5,680 nucleotides of DNA from Robiginitomaculum sp. (GTDB lineage Bacteria; Pseudomonadota; Alphaproteobacteria; Caulobacterales; Maricaulaceae), in contig NVVU01000021.1 in assembly GCA_002733485.1 (NCBI GenBank), forward strand, positions 29,529 through 35,208, in the 5' to 3' direction. The notes beneath the pieces were generated by a model. It saw nothing but the letters and a program-made list of their open reading frames with translations, made no database searches and was not told where the DNA came from. Each line of letters opens with the position of its first letter. The first letter of the stretch is position 1. Below are positions 1 through 5,331 of this stretch, in pieces. The translations under genes and the position numbers were made by a program.

Positions 1-180
1 TTGGCCGCCACCGAAGGCTTTGTGCGCCTCTTTTCCAATGATCTGGCCCCCATCCGCCTGTTGCGCGGCCTGGGCATGGCGGCGGTCGACAGGATCGGCC
101 CGGCGCGACGGTTTTTTGCACGTGAGGCCGGCGGCGGCGTAGGTACTTTGCCTAATTTATTGCAAGGCGAACTGCCCTAA
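1..180 (+). CDS. UbiH/COQ6-family FAD-dependent monooxygenase, C-terminal fragment
   Basis: Reading frame 1 is open from the window edge to TAA at 178-180 and encodes the last 59 residues of a protein whose start lies outside. The stretch containing RLFSND, then APIRLLRGLGM and DRIGPARRFFAREA, is the typical C-terminal helix of the UbiH/UbiF/UbiI/COQ6 flavoprotein hydroxylases, which hydroxylate the aromatic ring of ubiquinone precursors at the membrane using FAD and NAD(P)H. The FAD-binding GxGxxG and GD motifs are not in this fragment, so the exact ring position (UbiH, UbiF, UbiI or the alphaproteobacterial UbiL type) cannot be told and no symbol is given. The gene converges on the argH-lipoprotein pair. 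The fragment ends with an ordinary family-like tail, with no sign of truncation at its 3' end. Confidence 0.85.
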   Translation: MAATEGFVRLFSNDLAPIRLLRGLGMAAVDRIGPARRFFAREAGGGVGTLPNLLQGELP

Positions 181-183
181 AAT

Positions 184-195
184 GTACAATTGTAC
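184..195. repeat. 12-bp perfect palindrome GTACAATTGTAC
   Basis: This self-complementary site lies 3 bases after the UbiH-family stop codon and directly abuts the CCGCGC/GCGCGG hairpin. It could be a protein-binding dyad or chance. As RNA it could only fold without a loop at its centre, so it is a poor terminator stem by itself. Confidence 0.3.
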
Positions 196-303
196 CGCGC
201 ACGGCGCGGGCGGGCACAACCCCCCTTTATCCTCGTTTTTGGCAAGGGACAAAAAGGGGTAATCAGTATCATTTAAGGGGTAGCTATCAGATAATAAGAT
301 CTA

Positions 304-329
304 TTCTTTGCCCATTAAAGGGCAAAGAA
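304..329. terminator. Perfect 10-bp hairpin, possible bidirectional terminator or 3' stabiliser
   Basis: TTCTTTGCCC (304-313) is exactly complementary to GGGCAAAGAA (320-329) across a 6-base loop. It is the longest perfect stem I found in the gap between the convergent genes. Neither side is followed by a clean run of T: the minus-strand side continues into AT-rich sequence (TAGATCTTATTATC), and the plus side into AAGGTTGG. It may therefore end the argH-lipoprotein transcript weakly or act as a 3' end stabiliser. Confidence 0.4.
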
Positions 330-338
330 AGGTTGGCC

Positions 339-362
339 GAGGGGCTGATATTGCCCCTCTTT
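339..362 (+). terminator. GC-rich hairpin followed by short T run, possible terminator for the UbiH-family transcript
   Basis: GAGGGGC (339-345) pairs with GCCCCTC (353-359) over a 7-base loop, and TTT follows at 360-362 on the plus strand. The stem is mostly G:C but the T tract is short, so intrinsic termination is plausible rather than certain. On the minus strand it begins 17 bases after the lipoprotein stop codon and lacks an immediate T tract. Confidence 0.35.
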
Positions 363-375
363 GACCCCCTATACC

Positions 376-498
376 TTAATCCGACGACGCCGGAGCCGGA
401 GCATTATGGGCCGGTGGAATGGCCGGATTATCACGAAGGCCACAGGCCGCCAGCGTCAACAGGGTTATCGCCAAAACGGCAATGCGTTTTATCTTCAT
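376..498 (-). CDS. lptM: Small LptM/YifL-like lipoprotein
   Basis: This 40-residue ORF starts ATG at 498-496 and ends TAA at 378-376. It has a compact lipoprotein signal: basic MKIKR, a hydrophobic stretch at residues 6-16, and the lipobox LAAC with Cys19 as the predicted lipidated residue. The mature peptide begins CGLRDNPAIPP and ends in a Pro/Ala-rich tail. CGL-(K/R)-x-x-P followed by PP is the hallmark of the LptM (YifL) family, outer-membrane lipoproteins that in E. coli assist oxidative maturation of the LPS translocon LptDE. Its start overlaps the argH stop as ATGA (498-495), and GGAAGG lies 10 bases upstream, so it is probably translated by coupling to argH. In many alphaproteobacteria such a lipoprotein sits between argH and lysA; lysA is absent here. 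The family name rests on a short motif, so lipoprotein is surer than LptM. Confidence 0.82.
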   Translation of the reverse strand: MKIKRIAVLAITLLTLAACGLRDNPAIPPAHNAPAPASSD

Positions 499-1907
499 GA
501 TAATTTTTCCTTCCAGAGCTTGACCTGTGTTTTAACATTATCTGGTGCGGTGCCGCCATAGCTGATGCGGCTGGCCGCCGAGGCGGCAGGTGTTAATACC
601 GAAAATACGGTCTCATCCAGTTTGGGTGATACGGCCTGCATATCGGCCAATGAAAGCTCTGACAAGGTCAGGCCCTTGCCTTCAGCGAGCTTTACGATTT
701 GGCCGGTAATATGATGCGCCTCGCGAAACGGTACATCCGCTTCGCGGACCAGCCAGTCGGCTAGGTCGGTGGCTGTGGAATAGGCCACCCCGGCGGCAGC
801 GGCCAGGGCGTCCCGGTTAATGCCAAGATCGGCCATCATGCCGGTCATTGCCGACAGCGACAGGCACAGCGCGTCATAGGCATCAAACACCGGTTCCTTA
901 TCTTCCTGCATGTCCTTGGAATAAGCCAAAGGCAGACCCTTCATCACCATCAACAAGGTATTCAGATCGCCAACAATGCGCCCGGATTTGGCGCGCACCA
1001 GCTCGGCAGCATCGGGGTTGCGTTTTTGCGGCATAATGGAGGAGCCGGTGGAGAACTGATCACTTAAAGAAACAAAAGCAAACCCGGCCGAGGTCCAGAT
1101 CACCAATTCTTCGGCAAGGCGCGACAGATGCACCGCGCAAATACTGGCCGCCCCAAGAAATTCCAGCGCAAAATCGCGCGATGATACCGCATCCAGTGAA
1201 TTGGCCATGGGGGCATCAAAACCCAGCGCCTTTGCGGTCATGTAACGATCAATGGGATAGGCCGTACCCGCCAGTGCCGCCGCGCCCAGCGGGTTTTCGT
1301 TCAATCGCTTTCGGGCATCGGCAAAGCGGCCGCGATCCCGCCCCATCATTTCCACATAGGCCAGCATGTGATGACCAAAGCTGACCGGCTGGGCGCTTTG
1401 CAAATGAGTGAAACCCGGCATGATGGTCTCGGCCTCTGCCTCGGCCAATCCCAACAAGGTCTTTTGAAAGGAAATGATTAGCGCGTCGATGTCGCCAAGT
1501 GCGTCCCGCAACCACAAACGCAGATCGGTGGCCACCTGATCATTGCGGGAGCGAGCCGTGTGCAAACGCCCGGCGGCTTCGCCGATCAGTTCCGCCAGGC
1601 GCGCCTCGATATTCATATGAATATCTTCCAAAGCGGTAGAGAAGGTAAACCTGTCGTCCCGGATTTCTTTGCCGATTTCTTTTAAGCCGCGCTGGATCGC
1701 CGCCTCATCATCCTTGCTGATAATCCCCTGTGCCGCCAACATGGCCGCATGGGCGGTGGATCCGGCAAGATCTTGCGCCGCCATGCGTTTGTCCACACCG
1801 ATAGAGGCGTTGATGGCCTCCATGATGGAAGAGGGCGCGCCATCAAAGCGCCCGCCCCACAAGGCGTTGGCCGCACGGTCTTTGGCAGTGTTATTGTCTT
1901 TTGTCAT
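495..1907 (-). CDS. argH: Argininosuccinate lyase
   Basis: ArgH cleaves argininosuccinate to arginine and fumarate, the last step of arginine synthesis, in the cytoplasm as a homotetramer. The 470-residue length is usual for the family. Visible landmarks are LWGGRF near residue 16, HTARSRNDQ (116-124), THLQSAQP with the catalytic His168, the superfamily signature GSSIMPQKRNP (288-298) carrying the mobile-loop catalytic serine, and SYGGTAP near the C terminus. No active-site residue looks lost. The ATG at 1907 gives the normal N terminus (WGGRF about 15 residues in), although no clear Shine-Dalgarno sequence precedes it. It is divergent from the tlpA-like gene with 28 bases between starts, so its own promoter must lie inside the tlpA 5' coding region; I could not identify it. 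Its stop overlaps the downstream lipoprotein start. Confidence 0.98.
   Translation of the reverse strand: MTKDNNTAKDRAANALWGGRFDGAPSSIMEAINASIGVDKRMAAQDLAGSTAHAAMLAAQGIISKDDEAAIQRGLKEIGKEIRDDRFTFSTALEDIHMNIEARLAELIGEAAGRLHTARSRNDQVATDLRLWLRDALGDIDALIISFQKTLLGLAEAEAETIMPGFTHLQSAQPVSFGHHMLAYVEMMGRDRGRFADARKRLNENPLGAAALAGTAYPIDRYMTAKALGFDAPMANSLDAVSSRDFALEFLGAASICAVHLSRLAEELVIWTSAGFAFVSLSDQFSTGSSIMPQKRNPDAAELVRAKSGRIVGDLNTLLMVMKGLPLAYSKDMQEDKEPVFDAYDALCLSLSAMTGMMADLGINRDALAAAAGVAYSTATDLADWLVREADVPFREAHHITGQIVKLAEGKGLTLSELSLADMQAVSPKLDETVFSVLTPAASAASRISYGGTAPDNVKTQVKLWKEKLS
509..514 (-). promoter_or_regulatory. Ribosome binding site of the small lipoprotein gene
   Basis: On the minus strand GGAAGG precedes the ATG at 498 by 10 bases and lies inside the last codons of argH. 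It supports real translation of the 40-residue ORF. Confidence 0.6.
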
Positions 1908-1929
1908 CTGGGTTGTTTCAGCCTAAAAT
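1901..1929 (+). promoter_or_regulatory. Sigma70-type promoter of the tlpA-like gene, predicting a leaderless mRNA
   Basis: TTGTCA (1901-1906, 5 of 6 to TTGACA) and TAAAAT (1924-1929, 5 of 6 to TATAAT) are separated by exactly 17 bases. Transcription would begin about 7 bases after the -10 box, at 1936, which is the A of the tlpA ATG. No Shine-Dalgarno sequence is present before that ATG, in agreement with a leaderless transcript. The -35 box covers the argH start codon (1905-1907 on the other strand), so polymerase bound here could hinder argH expression. Confidence 0.6.
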
Positions 1930-1935
1930 CAACTT

Positions 1936-2529
1936 ATGTCCACATTCAGAAAAACAGCGTTTATTGTTCTTGCTGCCTCAGGGGCGGCATTTGTTTTATA
2001 TGTTATCGCGCAATCGCTATCGACCCCAAAGGCCGCGCGCAACCCTTTGGCCGCTTATGCGGTGGGAGAAATGCAGGAACTGGTGCTGTTAAAATCGCCA
2101 CCAAAACAGCCTTTGGCAGAATTTGATGGCCCGAACGGCAAGGTAACGTTGGCAGATTTTCGAGGGCGCACCGTGTTGTTGAACCTCTGGGCCAGCTGGT
2201 GCGGGCCTTGCGTGGAAGAACTGCCCTCGCTAGATCGTCTGCAGGGCGAACTGGGTAGCGATGACTTTATGGTACTGGCGGTGGATATGGATCGCTCAAA
2301 AGCCGAAGCCGAGGCGTTTTTAGCCAGAGCCGGGATTAAAAATCTACCGCTTTATCACGATAACCGTTTTGCATTAGCGCAAAAGCTGTCTGTACCGGGC
2401 CTGCCATCCGGCCTGCCGATCACCGTGCTTTATGACAAGGACGGCATAGAACGGGCGCGACTGTCTGGCGGCGCAGACTGGAACGGCGAAGAGGCGCGGG
2501 CCCTGATTAACGCCGTCGCTGGAAAATAG
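1936..2529 (+). CDS. tlpA: Membrane-anchored TlpA-like thiol-disulfide oxidoreductase
   Basis: This is a thioredoxin-fold protein of the TlpA/ResA class, which reduces disulfides outside the cytoplasmic membrane, for example in cytochrome oxidase and cytochrome c maturation. The 197-residue product has an N-terminal uncleaved anchor (about residues 7-25, after basic FRK), a linker, then the thioredoxin domain from about residue 60. The strand LLNLWASW leads into the active site C89-G-P-C92, and GLPITVL carries the expected cis-proline (Pro161) before DKDG. The start is fixed: an in-frame TAA sits at 1924-1926 and the next Met is residue 46, beyond the anchor. No ribosome binding site precedes it. 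Pairing with argH is, as I recall, common in alphaproteobacteria. The 3' end overlaps the opposing small membrane gene by 23 bases. The exact substrate cannot be read from sequence. Confidence 0.9.
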   Translation: MSTFRKTAFIVLAASGAAFVLYVIAQSLSTPKAARNPLAAYAVGEMQELVLLKSPPKQPLAEFDGPNGKVTLADFRGRTVLLNLWASWCGPCVEELPSLDRLQGELGSDDFMVLAVDMDRSKAEAEAFLARAGIKNLPLYHDNRFALAQKLSVPGLPSGLPITVLYDKDGIERARLSGGADWNGEEARALINAVAGK

Positions 2530-2698
2530 ACACCAGCCCCCCGGCACAAAAAGCCAGAAGAATCCAGGCAACCAGCTCCATAATACCGTCGCTCCAGCGG
2601 GTTAGCGCAAAAGACGCACCAGCAATGCCGGCCAGTGCCAGACATGTAAAAAACTTGCGAGGCACGATGGGTTTGTAATCAGACGTATGCTCAGACAT
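2507..2698 (-). CDS. Small two-helix membrane protein of unknown function
   Basis: I do not recognise this 63-residue protein. It starts with a polar segment containing SEHTSDYKP, then has two probable membrane helices (about residues 16-32 and 40-58) separated by TRWSDG, and ends in QRRR. A basic residue run at the C terminus and Pro-Arg-Lys before helix 1 suggest both ends face the cytoplasm. The ATG at 2698 is chosen because AGGGGA lies 6 bases upstream. A longer frame from 2755 adds 19 residues but has no ribosome binding site. It follows etfA by 72 bases on the same strand, so it may be the last gene of that unit. Its 3' end overlaps the end of the opposing tlpA-like gene by 23 bases. 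Two cysteines (Cys19, Cys51) lie within the helices. Confidence 0.6.
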   Translation of the reverse strand: MSEHTSDYKPIVPRKFFTCLALAGIAGASFALTRWSDGIMELVAWILLAFCAGGLVSIFQRRR

Positions 2699-2704
2699 GT
2701 GGTG

Positions 2705-2710
2705 TCCCCT
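2705..2710 (-). promoter_or_regulatory. Ribosome binding site deciding the small membrane protein start
   Basis: On the minus strand AGGGGA lies 6 bases before ATG 2698. It favours this start over the in-frame ATG at 2755. It sits partly inside a weak stem, GTCC/GGAC (2704-2707 with 2715-2718). Confidence 0.5.
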
Positions 2711-2770
2711 TTTTGGACAAAGCCCATGGTGTTTCGCAAGGTCTGTGCCATCCATGATCGGGATGCGACT

Positions 2771-3697
2771 TTACAGGGCCTCTTCCAGTTCAGGCAGGGC
2801 CTTGAAGAGGTCGGCAACCAGACCATAATCGGCCACCTGAAATATCGGGGCGTCCTCGTCCTTGTTAATGGCGACGATCACTTTGGAATCCTTCATCCCG
2901 GCCAAGTGCTGAATGGCCCCGGATATACCAACGGCGATATACAGCTCTGGCGCCACCACCTTGCCGGTCTGGCCGACCTGATAATCATTGGGTACAAAAC
3001 CTGCATCCACGGCGGCGCGCGAAGCGCCAACGGCGGCGCCCAGCTTGTCGGCAATGCGTTCAATCATGGCAAAGTTTTCACCAGATCCCATTCCGCGCCC
3101 ACCAGAAATGACGATTTTGGCAGCGGTCAGTTCCGGACGGTCCGACTTTGTCAGCTCTTCGGATACAAAGGCGGATTTAAACGGCCCGGCGGGGGCATCA
3201 ATGCTTTTCACGCTGGCAGAGCCGCCGTTTTTAGCAGCCTCAAAGGCGGTGGGCCGCACGGTAATCACTTTGATGGCATCACGGGACTTAACCGTCTGCA
3301 TGGCATTGCCCGCATAAATGGGGCGCACAAAAATATCCGGCGCCTCAACGGAGACAATTTCGGAGATTTGCATCACATCCAGAGCAGCCGCCACCCGGGG
3401 CAGAAAGTTTTTACCATTGGTAGTCGCCGGGGCCAGCACCGCATCATAATCACCAGCCAAAGGCACAATCAGCGCCTGCATGGCTTCGGCTAACTGTCTG
3501 GCCAGGCTTTCCCCGTCCGCATGAAGAACGGCGCGCACGCCATCAATTTTGGCGGCATTGGTCGCCACCTCGCCAGCATTTTGCCCGGCAACCAGAACGT
3601 CAACATCACCACCAATTTTCAGGGCGGCAGTCACCGTCTTGTTGGTGGCATCGCTAAGATTTGCATTATCGTGTTCGGCAACAACCAGAATGGCCAT
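2771..3697 (-). CDS. etfA: Electron transfer flavoprotein alpha subunit
   Basis: EtfA binds FAD and, with EtfB, takes electrons from acyl-CoA and related dehydrogenases and passes them to ETF:ubiquinone oxidoreductase at the membrane. The 308 residues match group I ETF alpha. The N terminus MAILVVAEHDN opens domain I. Domain II starts near SGGRGMGSGENF (198-209), and the family signature runs from LYIAVGISGAIQH (252-264) to VIVAINKD (273-280), providing the FAD pocket; FQVADYGLVADLF closes the protein. The start codon overlaps the etfB stop by one base (TGATG at 3699-3695), and a GGGGG stretch 7 bases upstream serves as the likely ribosome binding site, so the two subunits are made by coupled translation. 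In many alphaproteobacteria a 3-hydroxybutyryl-CoA dehydrogenase gene follows; here a small membrane gene does. Confidence 0.98.
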   Translation of the reverse strand: MAILVVAEHDNANLSDATNKTVTAALKIGGDVDVLVAGQNAGEVATNAAKIDGVRAVLHADGESLARQLAEAMQALIVPLAGDYDAVLAPATTNGKNFLPRVAAALDVMQISEIVSVEAPDIFVRPIYAGNAMQTVKSRDAIKVITVRPTAFEAAKNGGSASVKSIDAPAGPFKSAFVSEELTKSDRPELTAAKIVISGGRGMGSGENFAMIERIADKLGAAVGASRAAVDAGFVPNDYQVGQTGKVVAPELYIAVGISGAIQHLAGMKDSKVIVAINKDEDAPIFQVADYGLVADLFKALPELEEAL

Positions 3698-4446
3698 CAG
3701 ATTACCCCCGCTTCGTTTTTCAGTTTGTCCACCAGTTCAGCGACGCTCTCGACGATGACGCCGGCCTGGCGTTTAGGCGGCTCGTCCACCTTGATCTGTT
3801 CCAGGCGAATTTCCAGCTTTACGCCATAGTCATCGGGTGTTTTCACATCAATGGGCTTGCGCTTGGCCTTCATAATGTTGGGCAGGCTGGCATAGCGCGG
3901 CTCGTTCAGCCGCAAATCGGTGGTGATCACCGCAGGCATCTCAACCTCAAGAGTTTGCAGACCGCCGTCGATTTCCCGGGTGATTTTAGCCTTGCCGTCA
4001 GCAATTTCCAGCTCGGAGGCAAAGGTGCCCTGGGGCCAGCCCAACAAAGCACCCAGCATCTGGCCCGTCTGATTGGCATCATCATCAATGGCTTGTTTGC
4101 CCAAAATGGCCAGTTCAGGCTTTTCTTCATCCACCACCGCTTTCAGTAGTTTGGCAACGCTGAGCGGCTCTACGGTTTCGTCCGTCTGGATCAAAATGCC
4201 GCGATCGGCACCCATGGCCAGCGCCGTACGAATGGTTTCCTGGGCTTGTGTGGGTCCAATGGAGACCACCACAATTTCACTGACCACGCCCTTTTCTTTA
4301 AGACGAACCGCCTCTTCAACAGCAATCTCGCCAAAGGGATTCATGGACATTTTTACATTAGCCAGATCCACGCCGGAGCCATCTGACTTGACCCGCGCCT
4401 TGATGTTATAATCAATCACCCGTTTTACCGGTACGAGAACTTTCAT
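3697..4446 (-). CDS. etfB: Electron transfer flavoprotein beta subunit
   Basis: EtfB pairs with EtfA, binds structural AMP, and docks on partner dehydrogenases. I take the ATG at 4446 (249 residues, MKVLVPVKRV) because AGGAG lies 7 bases upstream. The frame can be extended to an ATG at 4461, but those five extra codons are the ribosome binding site itself. Landmarks are VPVKRV at the N terminus, the AMP-site region around DDDANQTGQ (121-129), the ETF beta signature spanning about 155-176 (ITREIDGG to PAVITT), and RYASLPNIMKAKRKPI (184-199). That last stretch is the recognition loop that anchors acyl-CoA dehydrogenases in mitochondrial-type ETF. This marks it as group I ETF rather than a bifurcating FixB/FixA type. 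It lies 87 bases after the adenosyltransferase stop; I found no convincing promoter in that gap, so read-through from upstream is likely. Confidence 0.98.
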   Translation of the reverse strand: MKVLVPVKRVIDYNIKARVKSDGSGVDLANVKMSMNPFGEIAVEEAVRLKEKGVVSEIVVVSIGPTQAQETIRTALAMGADRGILIQTDETVEPLSVAKLLKAVVDEEKPELAILGKQAIDDDANQTGQMLGALLGWPQGTFASELEIADGKAKITREIDGGLQTLEVEMPAVITTDLRLNEPRYASLPNIMKAKRKPIDVKTPDDYGVKLEIRLEQIKVDEPPKRQAGVIVESVAELVDKLKNEAGVI

Positions 4447-4453
4447 GTTCGCG

Positions 4454-4458
4454 CTCCT
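4454..4458 (-). promoter_or_regulatory. Ribosome binding site deciding the etfB start
   Basis: On the minus strand AGGAG, with a preceding G, is spaced 7 bases from the ATG at 4446. It overlaps the upstream in-frame ATG at 4461-4459, so that codon is very unlikely to be the start. Confidence 0.8.
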
Positions 4459-4533
4459 CATTACATTCCAAGCGGCAATATCACCATTGATAGGCGCAAC
4501 GTCCAGTGCTGCACCGCTATATTTTCAGTGATT

Positions 4534-5103
4534 TTAACGACCGCCGCCGGGCACCCACAACACATCAGCCGCGCCCTGTTGATTACACCAGCGGGCGGCA
4601 ACAAAAAGAAAGTCCGATAACCGGTTCAGATAGACCAGGGCATGAGTGTTGACCGGGCCGCCCTGGGCCAATGCCACCGCCTTGCGTTCGGCGCGGCGAC
4701 AAATGGCCCGGGCCAGATGCAGCCGGGCGCTGGCCTCTTCACCGCCGGGCAACACAAAGCTGCGCAAGGGTTCAAGATCGGCATTATAATGATCGATCTG
4801 TGTCTCCAGCCAGAGCGCCTGATCGGTGGTAAGGCGCAAAGCGGTTGGCCCGTCCGCCGTATCCGGCCCGGGATTGGCCAGATCAGCCCCCAGATCAAAC
4901 AAATCGTTTTGCACACGCAACAGCGCGGTTTTCAGCGCACTGTCCGTTATGGCACCAATGGCCAACCCTAAGGCGCTGTTGGTTTCGTCCACATCGCCAA
5001 AAGCGACCACGCGCAAATCGGCCTTGCTGGTCCGCGATCCCCCCACCAGATGAGTGTCGCCGCCATCGCCAGTGCGGGTATAGATTTTATTGAGCTTAAC
5101 CAA
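4534..5103 (-). CDS. pduO: PduO-type ATP:cob(I)alamin adenosyltransferase
   Basis: The enzyme transfers the adenosyl group of ATP to cob(I)alamin (or cobyrinate a,c-diamide), giving the coenzyme of methylmalonyl-CoA mutase and similar enzymes. It is the bacterial relative of human MMAB and unrelated to CobA/CobO. Starting at TTG 5103 the 189 residues open with MVKLNKIYTRTGDGG, the canonical N-terminal ATP-binding segment. Then come AFGDVDETNSALG, SFVLPGG (115-121), ARAICRRAERKAV with the conserved arginines, and YLNRLSDFLFVAAR near the C terminus. An ATG at 5214 is in frame, but it would add 37 unrelated residues overlapping most of the upstream HIG1-type gene. There is no Met between it and the conserved domain, so TTG is preferred. 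TTG is 4 bases after the HIG1-type stop and has no clear ribosome binding site, which suggests coupled translation. Confidence 0.93.
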   Translation of the reverse strand: MVKLNKIYTRTGDGGDTHLVGGSRTSKADLRVVAFGDVDETNSALGLAIGAITDSALKTALLRVQNDLFDLGADLANPGPDTADGPTALRLTTDQALWLETQIDHYNADLEPLRSFVLPGGEEASARLHLARAICRRAERKAVALAQGGPVNTHALVYLNRLSDFLFVAARWCNQQGAADVLWVPGGGR

Positions 5104-5107
5104 AACG

Positions 5108-5317
5108 TTAGCCGCCGCGCATTTTGTTTTTGACGTAAAAGCCCGCCATAATAGCCAAAATGGCAATCGCCTGTATGCCCACACGCCAGCGCATAATGAT
5201 ATTGCTTTTGGCATGGGCGCCCTCGCCGCCTTTGGCCATGGTAATCACGCCATAGATTAGCACCAGCAACACGGAAATCACCGCAAGGCCAATAACTATA
5301 TCGATAAACATCAGCAT
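5108..5317 (-). CDS. HIG1-domain / twin transmembrane helix small protein
   Basis: The 69-residue product has two membrane helices (about residues 4-26 and 46-62) joined by a short polar loop. The loop region ITMAKGGEG, then a basic stretch leading to IMRWRVGIQ, is the hallmark of the bacterial hypoxia-induced-gene-1 (HIG1) family. Eukaryotic HIG1 proteins (Rcf1, HIGD1A) associate with cytochrome oxidase and respiratory supercomplexes. A similar role here is inference from the family. The ATG at 5317 is supported by AGGAAG 8 bases upstream; Met3 is an alternative start. The gene lies 12 bases behind the Rieske-type stop and 4 bases ahead of the adenosyltransferase TTG. The order HIG1-type, adenosyltransferase, etfB, etfA recurs in alphaproteobacteria as far as I recall. 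Confidence 0.88.
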   Translation of the reverse strand: MLMFIDIVIGLAVISVLLVLIYGVITMAKGGEGAHAKSNIIMRWRVGIQAIAILAIMAGFYVKNKMRGG

Positions 5318-5325
5318 GTGTTTTT

Positions 5326-5331
5326 CTTCCT
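5326..5331 (-). promoter_or_regulatory. Ribosome binding site of the HIG1-type gene, overlapping the upstream stop codon
   Basis: On the minus strand AGGAAG shares its first two bases with the TAG stop of the Rieske-type gene (5332-5330) and is 8 bases from ATG 5317. The arrangement suggests co-transcription and coupled translation of the two genes. Confidence 0.65.

Larger units (their letters stand above)
181..375. other. Intergenic gap between convergent genes, rich in short palindromes
   Basis: No gene is supported in these 195 bases between the UbiH-family stop and the lipoprotein stop. The gap holds several inverted repeats: GTACAATTGTAC (184-195), CCGCGC/GCGCGG with a 3-base loop (195-209), CCCCTTT/AAAGGGG (222-228 with 253-259), a perfect 10-bp stem (304-313 with 320-329) and a 7-bp stem (339-345 with 353-359). 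AAGGGGTA occurs twice (254-261 and 275-282), each time followed within about ten bases by TATCA. The simplest reading is transcript-end structure for both converging units. A processed RNA cannot be excluded. No promoter for an independent small RNA was recognised. Confidence 0.6.

Noticed and set aside
361..561. Plus-strand frame of 66 codons over the argH end and the lipoprotein gene
   Set aside because: Arg-rich, with no family resemblance and no ribosome binding site. The opposite strand has a convincing lipoprotein with lipobox and coupling to argH.
1749..2126. Plus-strand frame of 125 codons across the argH/tlpA start region
   Set aside because: It runs antisense to argH and then out of frame through tlpA. 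Both of those genes are well supported by conserved motifs.
2699..2755. N-terminal extension of the small membrane protein to ATG 2755
   Set aside because: The extra 19 residues look like translated intergenic sequence, with no ribosome binding site. AGGGGA favours ATG 2698.
2749..2765. Hairpin CATCC/GGATG just after the etfA stop as a terminator
   Set aside because: It has only a 5-bp stem with a 7-base loop and no following T run on the minus strand. It is not enough to call termination between etfA and the small membrane gene.
2687..3493. Long plus-strand frame (268 codons) opposite etfA
   Set aside because: It lies antisense to a certain etfA gene, has low-complexity His/Gly-rich content typical of a shadow frame, and lacks any recognisable domain.
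4447..4533. A dedicated promoter or attenuator before etfB
   Set aside because: TTGCGC, GATATT and similar pieces occur but with wrong spacing, and no stable stem is evident. Nothing rises above chance.
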